Of a stretch of 64,000 bases of DNA, positions 1 to 12,103 are shown one piece after another. Origin of the DNA: Panax quinquefolius (taxonomy: Eukaryota; Streptophyta; Magnoliopsida; Apiales; Araliaceae); the NCBI GenBank assembly GCA_020205615.1, contig CM035166.1, positions 88,837,043-88,901,042 on the forward strand, written 5' to 3'. Position numbers and translations under genes: made by a program. The first letter of the stretch is position 1, and the number at the start of each line of letters is the position of its first letter. The notes below the pieces were generated by a model, which was given only the letters and a program-made list of their open reading frames with translations, was not told the DNA's origin and did not search any database.

Positions 1-216
1 TGAAAAAACGTTATGAACACGCGTCATACTTGGCGGTAAAACGAGTCTATAGGCCACGAGTTCCTATTCGATCGAGAATTTCAAATGGATTAATAAATCG
101 AAGGTTTGAGCTTTCCTCACCTCACCGATTCTCGCTTTTGAAATAATAACTTCTTGCACCTCCTTCTTCAAATTCATCACTCGGTGTGTGTAGCAAAACG
201 ACTTTAACTTTATCGA

Positions 217-459
217 TTAAAGTCTATTATACTCGTATATCATCACATGGGTACCTAGAGTTTTCATCTCCATCTCTATTATTTGTAAATTATCTGAAAT
301 TAGTCTTTGACAATATCGTACTCGTGTATATCTCGATCTTCTACTCAACACGTCGGCTACCACGTTCACTTTTCCGAGGATGGCATGGTCGAACATGTCT
401 TTGAAATGAGTCTCCTCTTGAGTTCTTGAAGCTCCTCCCACATTCCTTTCTCCATTCAA
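217..459 (-). pseudogene. Gypsy RNase H C-terminal remnant
   Basis: The minus-strand translation contains GKVNVVADVLSRRS, a decayed version of the GKxNxVADALSR signature that ends the RNase H domain of Ty3/gypsy polymerases. Upstream and downstream sequence in the frame is not recognisable, so only this junction region survives. Confidence 0.75.
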
Positions 460-589
460 ATTTTGTATCTCTACGAGTCAATTGCGTTAATGGAATAGCG
501 ATTGAGAATATCCTTCAACGAATCTCCGATAATAACCAACTAAGCTTGAAAGCTATGTATTTCGATTACTGAAACTTAGGTTGTTCTCA

Positions 590-815
590 ATGTGACTTAT
601 ATCCCAACCTTGGATAACGTCACAATGACACCTATCGATTTACTATCGCACGAATATGGCGTCCCCTACGAGAGTGCGGCGGTGCATTCCACAAAGGAAG
701 TCACCGGATAAAGGCTCGGTACCAAATTCTATAGTTGAATTTTTAACTCACGAAGTTCAATAGGAGCCATTCGATATGAGATTTTAGAAATGAGTTTTGT
801 ACCGGGTTCAAAGTC
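590..815 (-). pseudogene. Gypsy reverse transcriptase N-terminal remnant
   Basis: Minus-strand reading gives PYRMAPIELRELKIQL, which matches the start of the chromovirus RT palm region (PYRMAPxELxELKxQL). Stops and frame changes follow at once. The catalytic YxDD segment is absent from the window portion. Confidence 0.75.
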
Positions 816-1497
816 GATACAAAATTTAATATCAAACTTTAGGAGTAAGCCAAGAAATTCTTCAGGAAATACGTCAGGAAAAATTAATAACAACATGAAT
901 ATTATTCAAATCTGACGTGTCTTTATTCAAATCCATAACATGGACTAAGAAAACTTGACATCCGTAATAAACGAATGACTTCATGGCTTGATATGAAAAT
1001 GTTTGACTACAATGGTTTGATTGCTTGAATTCAAATAACAGGTTGCTTAAGAATATGAAAACTAACAACCTTACGAAAGTAATCAATTTCGGTATGATGA
1101 GTAGTTAACCTTAAAATCACATCAAAAACAAATATCTCTATAGAAATAAGGTTAACGGTAATGTGATAGTGCTGACACTGAATCAAGCAAGATTTCTAAA
1201 CAACGGATGTAATGAAAGTTTCTCTAACGGAGTCTCCATAAATAGGTCAAAGTCTAATTTCTCCGTAGTCGAGTTCAAACGCGTTGGCATGCAAGAGAGA
1301 TAAAAGAATGGGTAAAACCAGTTATCTAGTAAGGTATAACTTCGCAAGAATTTATAATTAACTAACTTGTGCTAACCGTTCGGGTTCCTCGCATTTTGAA
1401 TGGTCCACGACAAACGCTCTTCCGAGGAACCATTGACTTTGACTTTTACGGACATCCTTTTGAGTCACCATTCCCGCTGGATTGGGTTTCGATCTGC

Positions 1498-1600
1498 GTC
1501 TGATCTCGGCGATATTTCCTTCTTTTCCACAATTATAGCATACCTTAAAGCTGTTGTGGGCGGTTTGAGTGATATCCCCTCTTTCCGCATTTGTAACTTA
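1498..1600 (-). pseudogene. Gag zinc knuckles, damaged
   Basis: Two CCHC-type knuckles are visible on the minus strand: YKCGKRGYHSNR, with first and last cysteines lost, and CYNCGKEGNIAEIR, with histidine and last cysteine lost. In an intact element these nucleocapsid motifs bind the genomic RNA. Both have lost metal ligands, so this copy cannot make a working nucleocapsid. Confidence 0.75.
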
Positions 1601-1858
1601 TCTGACCGGTGGTCTTTCTCCTCCCTTGGAACCGATTCTTCTTGGCGGCGGCGTCTTCACATGGTGGTTGTTGAATCTCCTCTTTTTAAAATCTCCTCCA
1701 GGCTCGCTTCTTCTATTTTCATGGCCACGATTACCACCAGTGGTTCTGCCTTTGTCCGTATTCTTCTTTCTCCGTTTGGTTATCGTTATTCTAATGATTC
1801 TTTATCTTTGTTATAATCTGGTTATGGTCCTTCGGTTGAACGTACTCGTTATCTCGCT

Positions 1859-2560
1859 CTAACAAGCGCGAGCCTGTTTGACAACATCTGAATAGATAAA
1901 AAATTTATGAGAAATGAGATCTTGGCGTATCTGGGGTTTCAAACCTCTCGAAACATCCGCGTCATCGTTCCTCATTCTCCACCAAATGAGGTGTAAACTG
2001 GATAACTCCGCGAACTTAGCCTCGTCTTTGGGACACCGTCGTGTTATTCTGCTCGGTCTAATAAACTCCACTTCCTTCATATAGCCGAATACTTTCGGGG
2101 AAGTACTTGTCATTGAACTGTTTCTGAAATGTCTCCCATGACATCTTTGAGTCTTGGTGGATGGAGTGCGCTTCACAATTCCCACCGATGTCTGCCTCGC
2201 CACGGAACATAAAGGTAGAGAATGGAACTTTTCATTCCTCCGTGCATCCCAAGACATCGAATATCTTGGTAATTTGTTTGACCCGTCTCTCACCTTAATC
2301 GGATCCGGCTTTCCCAAGTTAGGTGGTCCTAACTCTTTGAATCTGCTTGGCGTGACCACCCGTGAATTGCTATCATTTCCTCCTGTATTTTGAACACGAG
2401 TCTCCTCGTCGCGATTTTGCATGAGCTGCAAAAAGCTTCTAAACATCCCTCGTTCATCATCTCGCTCGGTGGTGTTGTTCACGGGAGGTACATTGCCACG
2501 ACTGTTGCGCGTTCTCCTCGTTGGTAAATCTGAGCATCTCCACGGTCTCATTCACTCCAT
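1859..2560 (-). pseudogene. Gag capsid region of family A element, frameshifted
   Basis: A 230-residue open stretch preserves several gag islands: DDERGMFRSFLQLMQNRDEE near the start, FKELGPPN in the middle, then YMKEVEFIR, DEAKFAELSS and GLKPQIRQDLISHKFFIYSD. Between them the frame wanders, for example where the usual WxxxLERIFDVLGC segment should be, so several small indels compensate one another. Gag normally assembles the virus-like particle in the cytoplasm. The intact start seems to lie near 2560, just inside the leader. The homologous copy at 60194-60720 is better preserved for the first half and confirms the reading. It is a pseudogene. Confidence 0.85.
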
Positions 2561-2751
2561 TTGTTAATATTCTCGATCGACATTCTCAAATCTTGTCATA
2601 AAACAAGGGTTAATTAAGGAAATCAATATATCACATAATATCCCTATATCTTGACCAACTAACAAATAAAATTAGGTAGGACACACTTGGCGAAGGATTT
2701 ACTCGTCTCTCCCCTACTAGTTCTATTCCCTAATCTCATGAGAGATCATAT

Positions 2752-2770
2752 CCTAAGCTACGATACCAAG
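2752..2770 (-). promoter_or_regulatory. Primer-binding site (initiator tRNA-Met type)
   Basis: On the minus strand, directly after the LTR end, TTGGTATCGTAGCTTAGG resembles the usual TGGTATCAGAGC site complementary to initiator tRNA-Met, with substitutions. Its position fixes the minus orientation of the element. Confidence 0.8.
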
Positions 2771-2771
2771 C

Positions 2772-5621
2772 TGTGACACCCCCAAAATAGGTCCATTCCA
2801 TCCAACCCATTCTGAGTCGTCGCCAATACATGAGTGCGAAATAACTACAACTTTATTAATACATTTGTCGTGCAAAATACGACAACATATATATCTTGTG
2901 AGTTTAAATTCAATTATTGTCTTCTAGACAATATACATACCAAATAAATCCTCATCACAATTATTTATACATTATTTTATAAAAATGGTGAGGACTACTA
3001 AAAAACTCTCTCTATAACCATCATTCCATACCCCAGGCTAGTACTTCGCTACATTCTCGCCTCTTGAGAAGAAAAAATGGAACAAAAAGAAAAGGGTGAG
3101 CTCAACTAGCCCGATAAAGAATATTATGACTAAGATAATATACAACAAATTATCGTTAGTCTCCAGGGGAAAAATCTAATAGAATACAATAGACAACCGG
3201 TTTTAAATCAATCTTAGCGGCGAAAACAACAATTCATTAGAAGAGTTAAGTAGAGAATGCAAACTACTATCTTACATATATGAATTTAAAGTTCATCGTC
3301 GATATTTTATCCTGTAACATCAATCAATATATATCTGAAAATCAAATATTCATCTTTGCACTTTCTGAGGCCAAAGATATTCATCGATTAGTCATGTTCA
3401 TCTAAACACTGTTCATCTTTGTACTACGGGCCAAAGATATTAATCGATCGAGTCATGTTCATCTCTAAACACTGTTCATCTTTTTACTACTACGGGCGAA
3501 AGATATTCTTCAAAAATCATTCATCTTTGCACTCTGAGGACAAAAAGATATTCGATAATATCATCATTTAGGGTAAGGATGATGAAAAATATTTTAAAGA
3601 AAAGCGAATCGATTGAAACAAAAAAGAACAAATATTAAGGATTAGTTTTTTAAACAATCCAAGTTCAAAAATACTTCATAAGTAATCGAGTGGAGTAAAA
3701 TTCAAGAATGATCAAAACATGGATACAATCAAAGCTAGTATCCATAATAGATATTTTGGACAAAAAAGAAGAAATTTCATTTTTGATTGAATAGTGTAGT
3801 ATTACGTGAATAGTGTCGATAGTATCGTGAATAGTATAATTATCGTGAAATAGTAACTCAACACCAAAAGATAGAAATTTCACAAAAAACATTTCACGCT
3901 TACAAGTGAATAGTACTCATGAATAGTAACTTCGTGAATAGTAACTCATGAATAGTAACTTCGTGAATAGTAATTTATGAATAAATAACCCGACATGAAA
4001 AAAGTTCCAAATTTGATAAAATTTCCAACCAATATTTCGGCATAATGATATTGAAGAAATAATATCATTTTCGATAAAATAACACCCTTACCTCGAAAAA
4101 AATGATACTTCTAGTTGAAACAGGATATAGGCTATGACTTGAACTTGCACCATATAGCAATACTCAAAGTATACTCAAAATACTCACAAGAATAAACTCG
4201 ATAATATAAAGAGAAAACTTGAGGTTTACGGTGTGATTTTCAATTCTAACCTAAGCACCTTATTTATAGGAAAATGCTTAGAACACCAAAGTAGAAAATT
4301 TAATATAATAATAATATATATTAATTTGTCTCATACACTTAGAATCATCTGAATTCAACAACTTAGCATGTTTTAAAGATGCCCACCAAACACAAAAAAA
4401 CATTTTTCTTATTTAAATTATTTTAAACTTCCAAAAATCAATTATTTGAACTTTGGAACTTCAATAATTCATAATAAATAGCCCTTTTATCAGAAAATTC
4501 GAATCTACGTGTCTTTTTTTATAGGAAATTCAATTCTCTACAATTTTGCGGAAGAAAGTTTTTCCAAATTCCAAAGCAGAAATTGTAAAAAATCCACAAA
4601 CAGACGATTTTACGGTATATAATCAAATTTGGTCGATAATTGTGTCCACTAACACACAAAATATGTGTTAAACATTTAATTCCACAAAATACTCTTCCTC
4701 CTCATATACTCATATATTCCACATTCATTATAAAAATATCACAGTTAATATATTATTAAAATAATATATTTAAATGAATTATTTTATCGGAAAAAGATAA
4801 AATATTAATTTTCAACAATTGTCACTTTAAAAATTTTCTCCATCTATATCCACATAAAATCAATATTTTCCTCATCATATAAATCAATAATTAATTATTC
4901 ACAAATAATATTACAAAATCACAAGATCTTGTGACCGGTAGTTCCTAAGAAAGAGGGGCTTCGATAAGGATCTCTCACTTCTTGGCGCTTGATTAGGTGA
5001 CCAAACCTCTCCTTAGACAAAACTTTCTAGACATTGCCAATAATGTTATCCAATAATATTATTCAAATAATATGAATTATTGCTCAGATAATGGAAAATC
5101 TTGTGTAATGACAATTTATTGAAACAACGGTAATATAAAATATCAATCGTGATTATTGAATCAATAAAATAAAATCTTGAATAGTAATTCTTGTAACAAT
5201 TATTGAGTAGTGCTTTCTTACGTAAGAATCAATAATTGGTGCAATCTGGTGCTCTTCTTTTGTTCGACAACGCGTATTAGTGTGTTTTAACCACCGGGTA
5301 TTCCAACGATGATAACTTGTAAAGACTACGCCGTTATTTATAAACAACTTATATTTATCGTTTTCTTCATCCAATAAACTTTCAGTTATGGGGCCCACAA
5401 AAAGATGCTGGCGTCGTCATGAATATTCCCAAAAGCATGCGAATATTCCACGACCAAACGAATATTCCCGACAATAATGAATATTTTATAACCACTTGCT
5501 TATTCGAAATATTTGCGTATTTTACCCATAACTATCCACATTAATCAAATCAACCCTTACTATTTCAAAATAATAAATAGAGGAAAATAAATTTCATTTA
5601 TTAATAATTTGGGGTCTTACA
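2772..5621 (-). mobile_element. 5' LTR of family A gypsy element
   Basis: The segment begins TGTGACACCCCC and ends GGGGTCTTACA on the plus strand, giving TG...CA termini. It shares its full layout with the LTRs at 12936-15682, 45794-47605, 48024-50745 and 60905-63678. Within it are a TATAAATA box (minus strand, 4261-4268), a splice-donor-like AGGTAAGG downstream of it (about 4088), an array of ACTATTCAC-type units (3786-3985) and an array of CTTTGGC...GTGCAAAGATGAA units (about 3340-3560). At 2.85 kb it is long for a plant gypsy LTR. Confidence 0.85.
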
Positions 5622-6035
5622 ATAGTGCCTTCTTACGTAAGAATCAATAATTGGTGCAACATCGCAGTCTTCTTGTCTGACAATGCATATTACTTGTGTT
5701 TTTAACCACCGGGTATTCCAACAAAGATAATAGCTGTAATAACTACGTCGTTATTTATAAACAACTTATACTTGTCGTTTTCTTCATCCAATAAGCTTTC
5801 ATTATGGGGCCCACATAAGGTCAATTTAGGTCGTCTGAATATTCCCCGACAATAAGAATATTCCACAACCAAACGAATAGTCCCCGATAATAATGAATAT
5901 TGTATAACCACTTGCTTATTTGAAATATTTACGCATTTGACCAATAACTAACCACATTAATCAATTCAACCATTACTATTTCAAAATAATAAATAGAAAA
6001 ATTCAATTTCATTTATAATAAGTTTGGGTCTTACA
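5622..6035 (-). repeat. Tandem partial copy of the LTR terminus
   Basis: These 414 bases repeat the preceding 5208-5621 block, including the CTTACGTAAGAATCAATAAT segment, the GGGGCCCACA stretch and the terminal GGGTCTTACA, with scattered differences. The element therefore has two consecutive LTR ends. Unequal exchange or capture of a neighbouring truncated LTR would both produce this. Confidence 0.8.
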
Positions 6036-7189
6036 CCAAGTATGTACATGTACCTAGGCTATATGGCAATGTATTTTTCCTTATAGTTGTACAACTAAAT
6101 AAATAAGTCTAAGCCCTCTTAACACAGGGCTCAACCTGGCCTGTTAGACACAAGAACAATTTGGCCTTGCTTGGCTGCACTTTGGCAAGCTTCCTTCTTA
6201 GGTCAGTTGGTTCATCTTATTAAGTTTATTTAGGTCACATGATACCATTATTAGTTTGTAAAGTACACCCAAGGCAATTTTCACAATTTTGATTTTTAGA
6301 AGCACAAAATGCATAGTTTTATATGAGTTAACCATTAGCTAAATATTAAATCTGAAATTCCTTATGTACCCCAACATTTGTAGCACAATTAACCAATACA
6401 TCCTTACTTAGGCTTTTGTAAGAGATAAAACATAGTTAACCAAGTTGCTCATAACTCAATATACAATTACCATATTTGCATTTAGGTAGGTATGTATCAT
6501 AGCTAAAAATACATTGACATGCTTTGGTTTCGGCTTCACACTTAGCATGACATATTGCACATAACAGCCCTCTCTCATGCATTTAAACAAACAGTTAAAG
6601 GTGCAATTCCTCAATTCACTTTACATGGATTTTTCTTATATATACACATAGCACATAAATCCTATCATATCCCAACCTTATGCCTCCCAGACCCTTTATG
6701 GTCCCTCAAACACACAACCACAACATTCATGCTTGATAATGAAAACCAGTTACCAGATTACTTAGAGATGAAAAGAAAATAATGAAGTTTTGTTTTACCT
6801 TGTTGGGCTGCACTATCTTAAACTTTAATAATAAGGTAGAAAATGAAAGCTTGGTACTCTGACCTTCTTCACTTCTCAGCTGAAACACACTCCTTCACTC
6901 AGTCCCTTAACTGTTAATTCCTTGGCTACTTGCAATGCATTATCAGTCCTTGGAGGGAGGGGAGGTGGAAGAGCTAGCTCTTTATGGCTGAGCTCTCCCC
7001 CTTTGCCGTCATCCCTCTGACCTCCTAATTTGCTCTTGAACATGCTCCCTACTTGGCCCCTAAGAGTCATAGTTAGTCACATCTCAGAGCAAGCTACACA
7101 TACCCTAGTAGTTTTGTCACTTCACAACCACTCTACACTGCCTAGATCCTTAAAACAATGTTATTCTAACTAGTGATCCATAAAAGGCC
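6036..7189. other. Unassigned sequence
   Basis: No coding region, terminal repeat or known element was recognised. The short reading frames here, including a 64-codon one on the minus strand at 6876-7070, have no recognisable motifs. Repeated words such as TTGGCC and CCTGGCC foreshadow the minisatellite that follows. Confidence 0.5.
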
Positions 7190-7375
7190 TGCGGCCAGGC
7201 CTTGGTTCGGCCTGGTCAAAGACCGACCTGGTCAAGGCATGGCCTAGTCAGGCCTAGAAGGCTTGAAAAGACTGCTATTTTTAGGCAAAATTTTGGCATG
7301 GCCTAGCTTGACCTTGGGCCTGTCTTGGCCTGACCTTGGGCCTGGCCTGGCCTGGCTGGGCCTGGCCTAGGGCCT
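7190..7375. repeat. GGCCTGG minisatellite
   Basis: Irregular repeats of GGCCTGG, GGCCTAG and GGCCTTG form a GC-rich island in AT-rich surroundings. The last 60 bases are the most regular. No coding potential is evident. Confidence 0.8.
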
Positions 7376-7950
7376 TACATGATATTTTATCCAATTATTT
7401 ATAATTTTTGAACTTTAAATTTATAATTATTCATCAATAAAGTATAAATTTGTACTTATTTATTTTTGTAATTTATAAATTAAAATATATTATTTTTAAT
7501 TAAGACATCAATAAAGTTTAAAATTTTAATTATTCATTCGTGATTTCTTGTAGATACATTTAATTAATATACATCTTCAATGAATATAACTATTTACTAT
7601 ATCTAATATTAATAATAAGTTAGTTACTTAGTTGATTAAATATTAATAATAAGTTAATTTATTTTAAATACTAAATTACTAATATTTAACAATAAAATTT
7701 TATTAATATTCCTTGTTACTTTAATGTTAAATATTAACATTAATTAATACATCAATAAACTAACTTTTAATATTAAATATTAACAATGCGTTAGTTTCTT
7801 TGAATCTTCTCATATATATCTTAATCTCTTCTTTATACATTTCTTAAATTTATTTCTTATTGTTTAAACTCTATCTGAGTTTATTGTTACCATCATTATC
7901 ATCACTTCTACGGTTATATCTTAAGGTACTTTTACCTAAGGTGTATAACC
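7376..7950 (-). other. AT-rich stretch and retroelement leader
   Basis: The first 450 bases are very AT-rich with TTAATAATAAG-type words and no recognisable gene. The part from about 7876 to 7950 resembles the untranslated leader of the E2 element at 56700-56810 in composition and in the block just before the primer-binding site. I read it as the start of the internal region of the element whose LTR follows. No gag was recognised. Confidence 0.5.
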
Positions 7951-7968
7951 TACAGCTTTGATACCAAC
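7951..7968 (-). promoter_or_regulatory. Primer-binding site
   Basis: Minus strand TTGGTATCAAAGCTGTA directly abuts the LTR terminus, matching the initiator tRNA-Met type site also seen at 56811-56825. Confidence 0.8.
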
Positions 7969-10900
7969 TGTAACGACCCCAAAATTTGGACAAATCCATT
8001 TTCGTCTTTGGTCGTTAACAATACATTTACATTCTATCTTTACATCATTAATCGATGATATAATCAATAAAATACGGATAAATTTAAAATTTTTCCATCT
8101 TTTTTCTTTATTTTCCTTAACCACAACCTTTACGGTTACATATCTCAGAATCACGTTTATTTTATGACTCATTTTATCAAACTTATCATATAAGTTCACA
8201 CGTCCCAATACAATATCCTTTATATATCGGATAGTACAATGTTTACAACCTGACACTAAATACACATCATAGTCTGCCAACTACATACATTGAAACCCAG
8301 AGCATGGTTCAAAACTTTTTCTTTCTAAAGAAAATTTATTTTCTTGCATGCCTTCTGATCCTTACCATGAAGATGGTAGATAATATCTCATTGTATCCTT
8401 AACCTGCAAAAAGGTTAATTTTACAAGATTAAACTCAACAACTCAACAAATCAAACAATTTTTATACTTCAGATAACACATAATATCATGCTCAGTTTGT
8501 ACAATCATAACCATTCTAATATATCTCACATATCAAGTATAAAGACTGAGTTCCTTAACTCAATAAACATAATCATAGATTGACTTTCACATTTCATATA
8601 CATATCATATGTAATTCAACATAATCATAACAGTACAAATTTCATCCAATCAGTTATCAAGTTCATATAGCAAATAGGAACTAAAAGACTTTCCTTAAAG
8701 CATTCCTTGCACATTTATTAAAGATCGCCATTCAAATATCCTACACCATTCAATTACAATAATATACCAATTAGCCACTAAATGACACTTATCAGTCGAT
8801 TATGTAAGCTTTGTCTTACATTTCACAATCCTTTCTTTTAACTTGTTACACCATGATCACTTAGGTGTTTAATTCTTACTAGTTAGGACATTATATTGTC
8901 CAATTGGATTAATTGTATTAGCATTCACTTACATATCAATACGTTTATCTCTAATCGACTTTCGATGTTCATTCAAGCACTTAAGACTTATCATGACTCC
9001 ATACTAACATTTATTTCATACTTCAGAATATTTCTTAAGACAATCTTTACGATTCTTCCTTTGCTTAACATTTAGTTAATTATTTAAATCTTCTCATCCT
9101 ACTTCTTTATGAACATTAAGCTCATTAAAATTGCTTAGATTAAGTATTTACAGCTTCTCATTATATCATATTATGCGAATAGCTTTCATTAGGATTGGTT
9201 GAATTACTCTATCATCTATGCTTTCAAATTCTTTTTTTAATTTGTTACTTAATATTTTGTTAAGTGTTTAAAACTTCCCATTAATCCTTATTAGGTCAGT
9301 AATGATTAACAAAATTGATTTATATTAAGTTCCCTTGAGCCATACATTGAAGCTTTCTTTCTTTGGGCTAATCACCACCGGTAGTAAAACCACTTTTGAC
9401 CTTGCCACCGGTATGGCGATCTTCTGATGGCACCCAGATTAACTTAATTTCTAGTGCACCGCTACCGAATCTGATTCGATTTCTGCGAGTTATGATATGA
9501 ACTCTGTTTTCATTCGGAATCCATTTCTTCCTCATCTTAAGTCCAAATTAACTAATTTTTGACTCTATGAACTCGTTAAACACTGAACTACACATCTACG
9601 AGATAATTATAACATTTCAGAAGCTTCAATAAACCATTTTAAATACCCAAATTTAGTGTGCAAGCTATATTTTTTTTTGACGTGTTTTACTAAATCTTCC
9701 ACTATAGATTCGTTTTAAATCCATTTTAGTTCATTCAAATCAGAAAATCTTTGTATCTCAGAGGAGTATAATATACAACCATCCAACAAGATTTCTAAAC
9801 ACACCCACACCATCATTATAACCCTTAAAACAGACCAATATCTCCGCAAACATTCCATAACTCCATTTTTCTCCTTTACACATAAATTCAAATTGGTTGC
9901 TTTGATTTCAGATATAAATAACACTAACAGATTAAGATTTAATTTGAAATAGCAAAATTGAATTCTTCTTAATCTCGTAAAATCAAATAACAACTCAAAT
10001 CGAAAACTTAAGAAAATAAGATTTTAAGCCCTTCTTACCTCTTGGATCTTCCTTAATTTTAATTAGGTGATCTAATACTTGATCAACCCATTCTTCTTCT
10101 CCTTGATTCTCCAAAGCCTCCTTCAAATTCTCACAGTGAAGCCCTCTTTCTCTCTCTCACTCTAAACTCTGATTTTCTCCTTCTTAGAGTAGTGAACGGG
10201 AAGGTATAAAACTAAGAATAATTAATTTTTACGTTTGGGTTTACTGGACGTTATTGGGATGGGAACAACCTAACTGCTCAAAGGCTTGTTTGCATGCCCA
10301 CTTTTACTTCTCCTTCTTTATTTTTATTGATTAACACTTTTTACTTTGTCTGCTAAATCATTTAGCCAGCTCCACTTCTCCAATTATATCCCATACGAAA
10401 TATGAAGTTACATTCATAATTAGAATAAACATCTCTATTAAAATAAACATTTTTATTAAAATAATTAATATTTATTCTACTAATTATTTTAATTAATTAA
10501 ATAATTATTATATTTAATTTCTTTCATTCTATAAATTGTCTCAAGACAATTTATTTAATCTATACATTTAACCACCACTTAAATATTAATTTAATTTATT
10601 AATCTTGACACCAATATTTATTTATAGATATATTGGTTTTTTCTCACCTCATAATCAATTTATAATCGTTTGGCATAATATACTATATTAGGCCATTACA
10701 TTAATGTATCACGTTTATATGAAATACATCAACTCTCATTGTAACTACATTGCCATTCAAGGCTTGGCACTCACATTTTAATTTAATCTCAATGAATCAT
10801 TATTAATTAATTGATTTTCTTTACTTCTATATTCCATTTCATAACTAATTTCATTCACTTTCTTTAATAGTGTAATTAACTATTAACTCTCATTTTCCCA

Positions 10901-11057
10901 ATCTATGTATATATATCTCCTTTATACACACATAATTTCTTCGCACCAAATCACATATCCCAAAACACATATTTATTCTAACCCGACACATCACATAATA
11001 TAAATTTTATTTATTAAATTCTCATTTTAATCATTTCTGAAAATCCAGGTTGTCACA
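7969..11057 (-). mobile_element. 5' LTR of a gypsy element, 3.1 kb
   Basis: Bounded by TGTAACGACCCC on the left and GGTTGTCACA on the right, so it has TG...CA termini. The adjoining primer-binding site on the left makes it a minus-strand 5' LTR. No gag or pol remains to the left within the window, so the element was truncated after insertion. Reading frames inside the LTR show no conserved domain. The sequence differs from the family A and E2 LTRs. Confidence 0.8.
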
Positions 11058-11130
11058 GTAAAATCCTAATTTGCGCATTCAATTCGATTAGGTCATATGT
11101 TAACCCTAATTTGTACTTGGACCTATAATA
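11058..11130. mobile_element. Fragment resembling the terminus of the Tat-element LTR
   Basis: The words CCTAATTTGCGCATT, GATTAGGTCATATG and AACCCTAATTTGTAC parallel the last 110 bases of the Tat LTR at 12690-12796, which has CCCTAATTTGCACATTTAAT and AATTAGGTCATGTGAACCC. This suggests that the neighbouring LTR landed in an older Tat LTR. Confidence 0.5.
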
Positions 11131-11464
11131 CTCTTACATACTAAATACTTCTTTTTTTCTAAAATTAGTGGCAAAATCTTAAAATTCAAAATTGATATGA
11201 AGTTACTTAGTTTTAATACAAACACATATAACAATTGTAAACTAATTATAAAATACTACTCTTAATTATCATCTTTGTTATTTTTAAAACTTGAACAAAA
11301 TTATTCAATTTTGAGCTTTAGGATTTTGTGAATTGACTAACGGAAGTAGAATAACATATTTAATGCTTTGGGAATAAGTTATTAAGTATACTATGTCATT
11401 AAGGTTTTGTTTGATAAAACTGAATGTTACTATCTGAATAATGTAGAACATTTATCTAGACTTG
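11131..11464. other. Unassigned AT-rich sequence with MITE-like words
   Basis: No gene was recognised. Around 11400-11540 the repeated TATCTGAATAATG and GTCTGAATAATAG words suggest an old small DNA transposon crossing the duplication boundary at 11465. Confidence 0.35.
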
Positions 11465-11564
11465 TATCTGAATGCAAAAATGTTATTTGATAATTAATTT
11501 TTTTTAAATGTCTGAATAATAGTATTTTACTATTTTAACCCTGTTTATTTGCATATCAATTTAT

Positions 11565-11812
11565 TTGCCTCTTTCCGAAACGAAACAAACCCAATTCCCC
11601 CACCCCCTCCCCCTCCCCCGAACTCGGCGTGGATATGCTTCTCTTCTCAATTCACCCACCAATTTTACTCCTCCATTCTCCAAAGCCCACCTCCCCTTTG
11701 CTGAAATGTCTCTTTCCTTCATTATTGCCCCCCCCCCCCCAAATGGTGTTTTCAACTACTTTTCTCTCAATTTCTACATCTTTCATGAAAACCCATTTTT
11801 CACCCTCAGTGT
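11565..11812 (+). pseudogene. 5' fragment of a cation/calcium exchanger gene, copy 1
   Basis: The open frame contains SLSFIIAPPPP, NGVFNYFSLNFYIF and HENPFFTLSV before running into LTR X at 11813. On its own it is not diagnostic. The second copy (30233-30491) continues across the LTR into unmistakable CCX sequence at 35582-35895, and that identifies both. CCX proteins are multi-pass membrane antiporters that exchange cations for calcium, and this stretch would precede the first alpha repeat. A run of 12 Cs and proline-rich codons are present. The copy is truncated and cannot be functional. Confidence 0.65.
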
Positions 11813-12103
11813 TGTAATACCTGGGGAAAAAAATAATTATATTCTTAAAACATATTGTTGGACTGTCTTTTATTTGAGTCAAACTTGTTATTTAATTAAT
11901 TTGGGCTAATAGGTTATGAACAATTGACTTAGTAAAATTTGACTTTTCTTATATTTGGGTCAAACTGTAATTAATTTATTTGGACCATAATAAGTATGTG
12001 ATTACAATAATTTGGGCCTTTATACTAATTGAGTCTAATTGATATTTGTATGATATTAAAATCCTATTATAATTAGGAGAATTAATAAAATCTATTAATA
12101 AAT
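11813..12103. mobile_element. LTR X, left fragment (copy 1)
   Basis: Starts TGTAATACCTGGGG immediately after AGTGT, identical in position to 30492. It is cut by insertion of the Tat element at 12104. The rest of LTR X is found only in copy 2, to the right. Confidence 0.85.

Larger units (their letters stand above)
1..2771 (-). mobile_element. Decayed Ty3/gypsy element (family A), internal region, 5' part
   Basis: Read on the minus strand this is a primer-binding site, gag with damaged zinc knuckles, then reverse transcriptase and RNase H remnants running off the left edge. Gag phrases (FKELGPPN, YMKEVEFIR, GLKPQIRQDLI) are typical of Tekay/Del-like chromoviruses. The same gag family recurs at 60194-60720. 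Only about 600 bases separate the RT start from the RNase H end, so most of the polymerase has been deleted. Nothing here can be expressed as an intact protein. The 5' LTR lies to the right at 2772. Lineage assignment rests on recognised motifs, not on a database search. Confidence 0.85.
11465..12103 (+). repeat. Segmental duplication, copy 1
   Basis: This block is nearly identical to 30133-30784. It holds the 5' CCX fragment, the 5-bp target site AGTGT and the first 290 bases of LTR X, ending in TAAAT where the Tat LTR begins. Upstream of 11465 the similarity stops, which defines one end of the duplicated unit. Confidence 0.9.

Noticed and set aside
9715..9993. 92-codon minus-strand frame
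   Set aside because: Within the 3.1-kb LTR, AT-rich, no domain.
11565..11909. Complete small proline-rich gene
   Set aside because: The frame continues past the AGTGT target site into LTR X, and the real continuation is CCX sequence at 35582 in the other copy.
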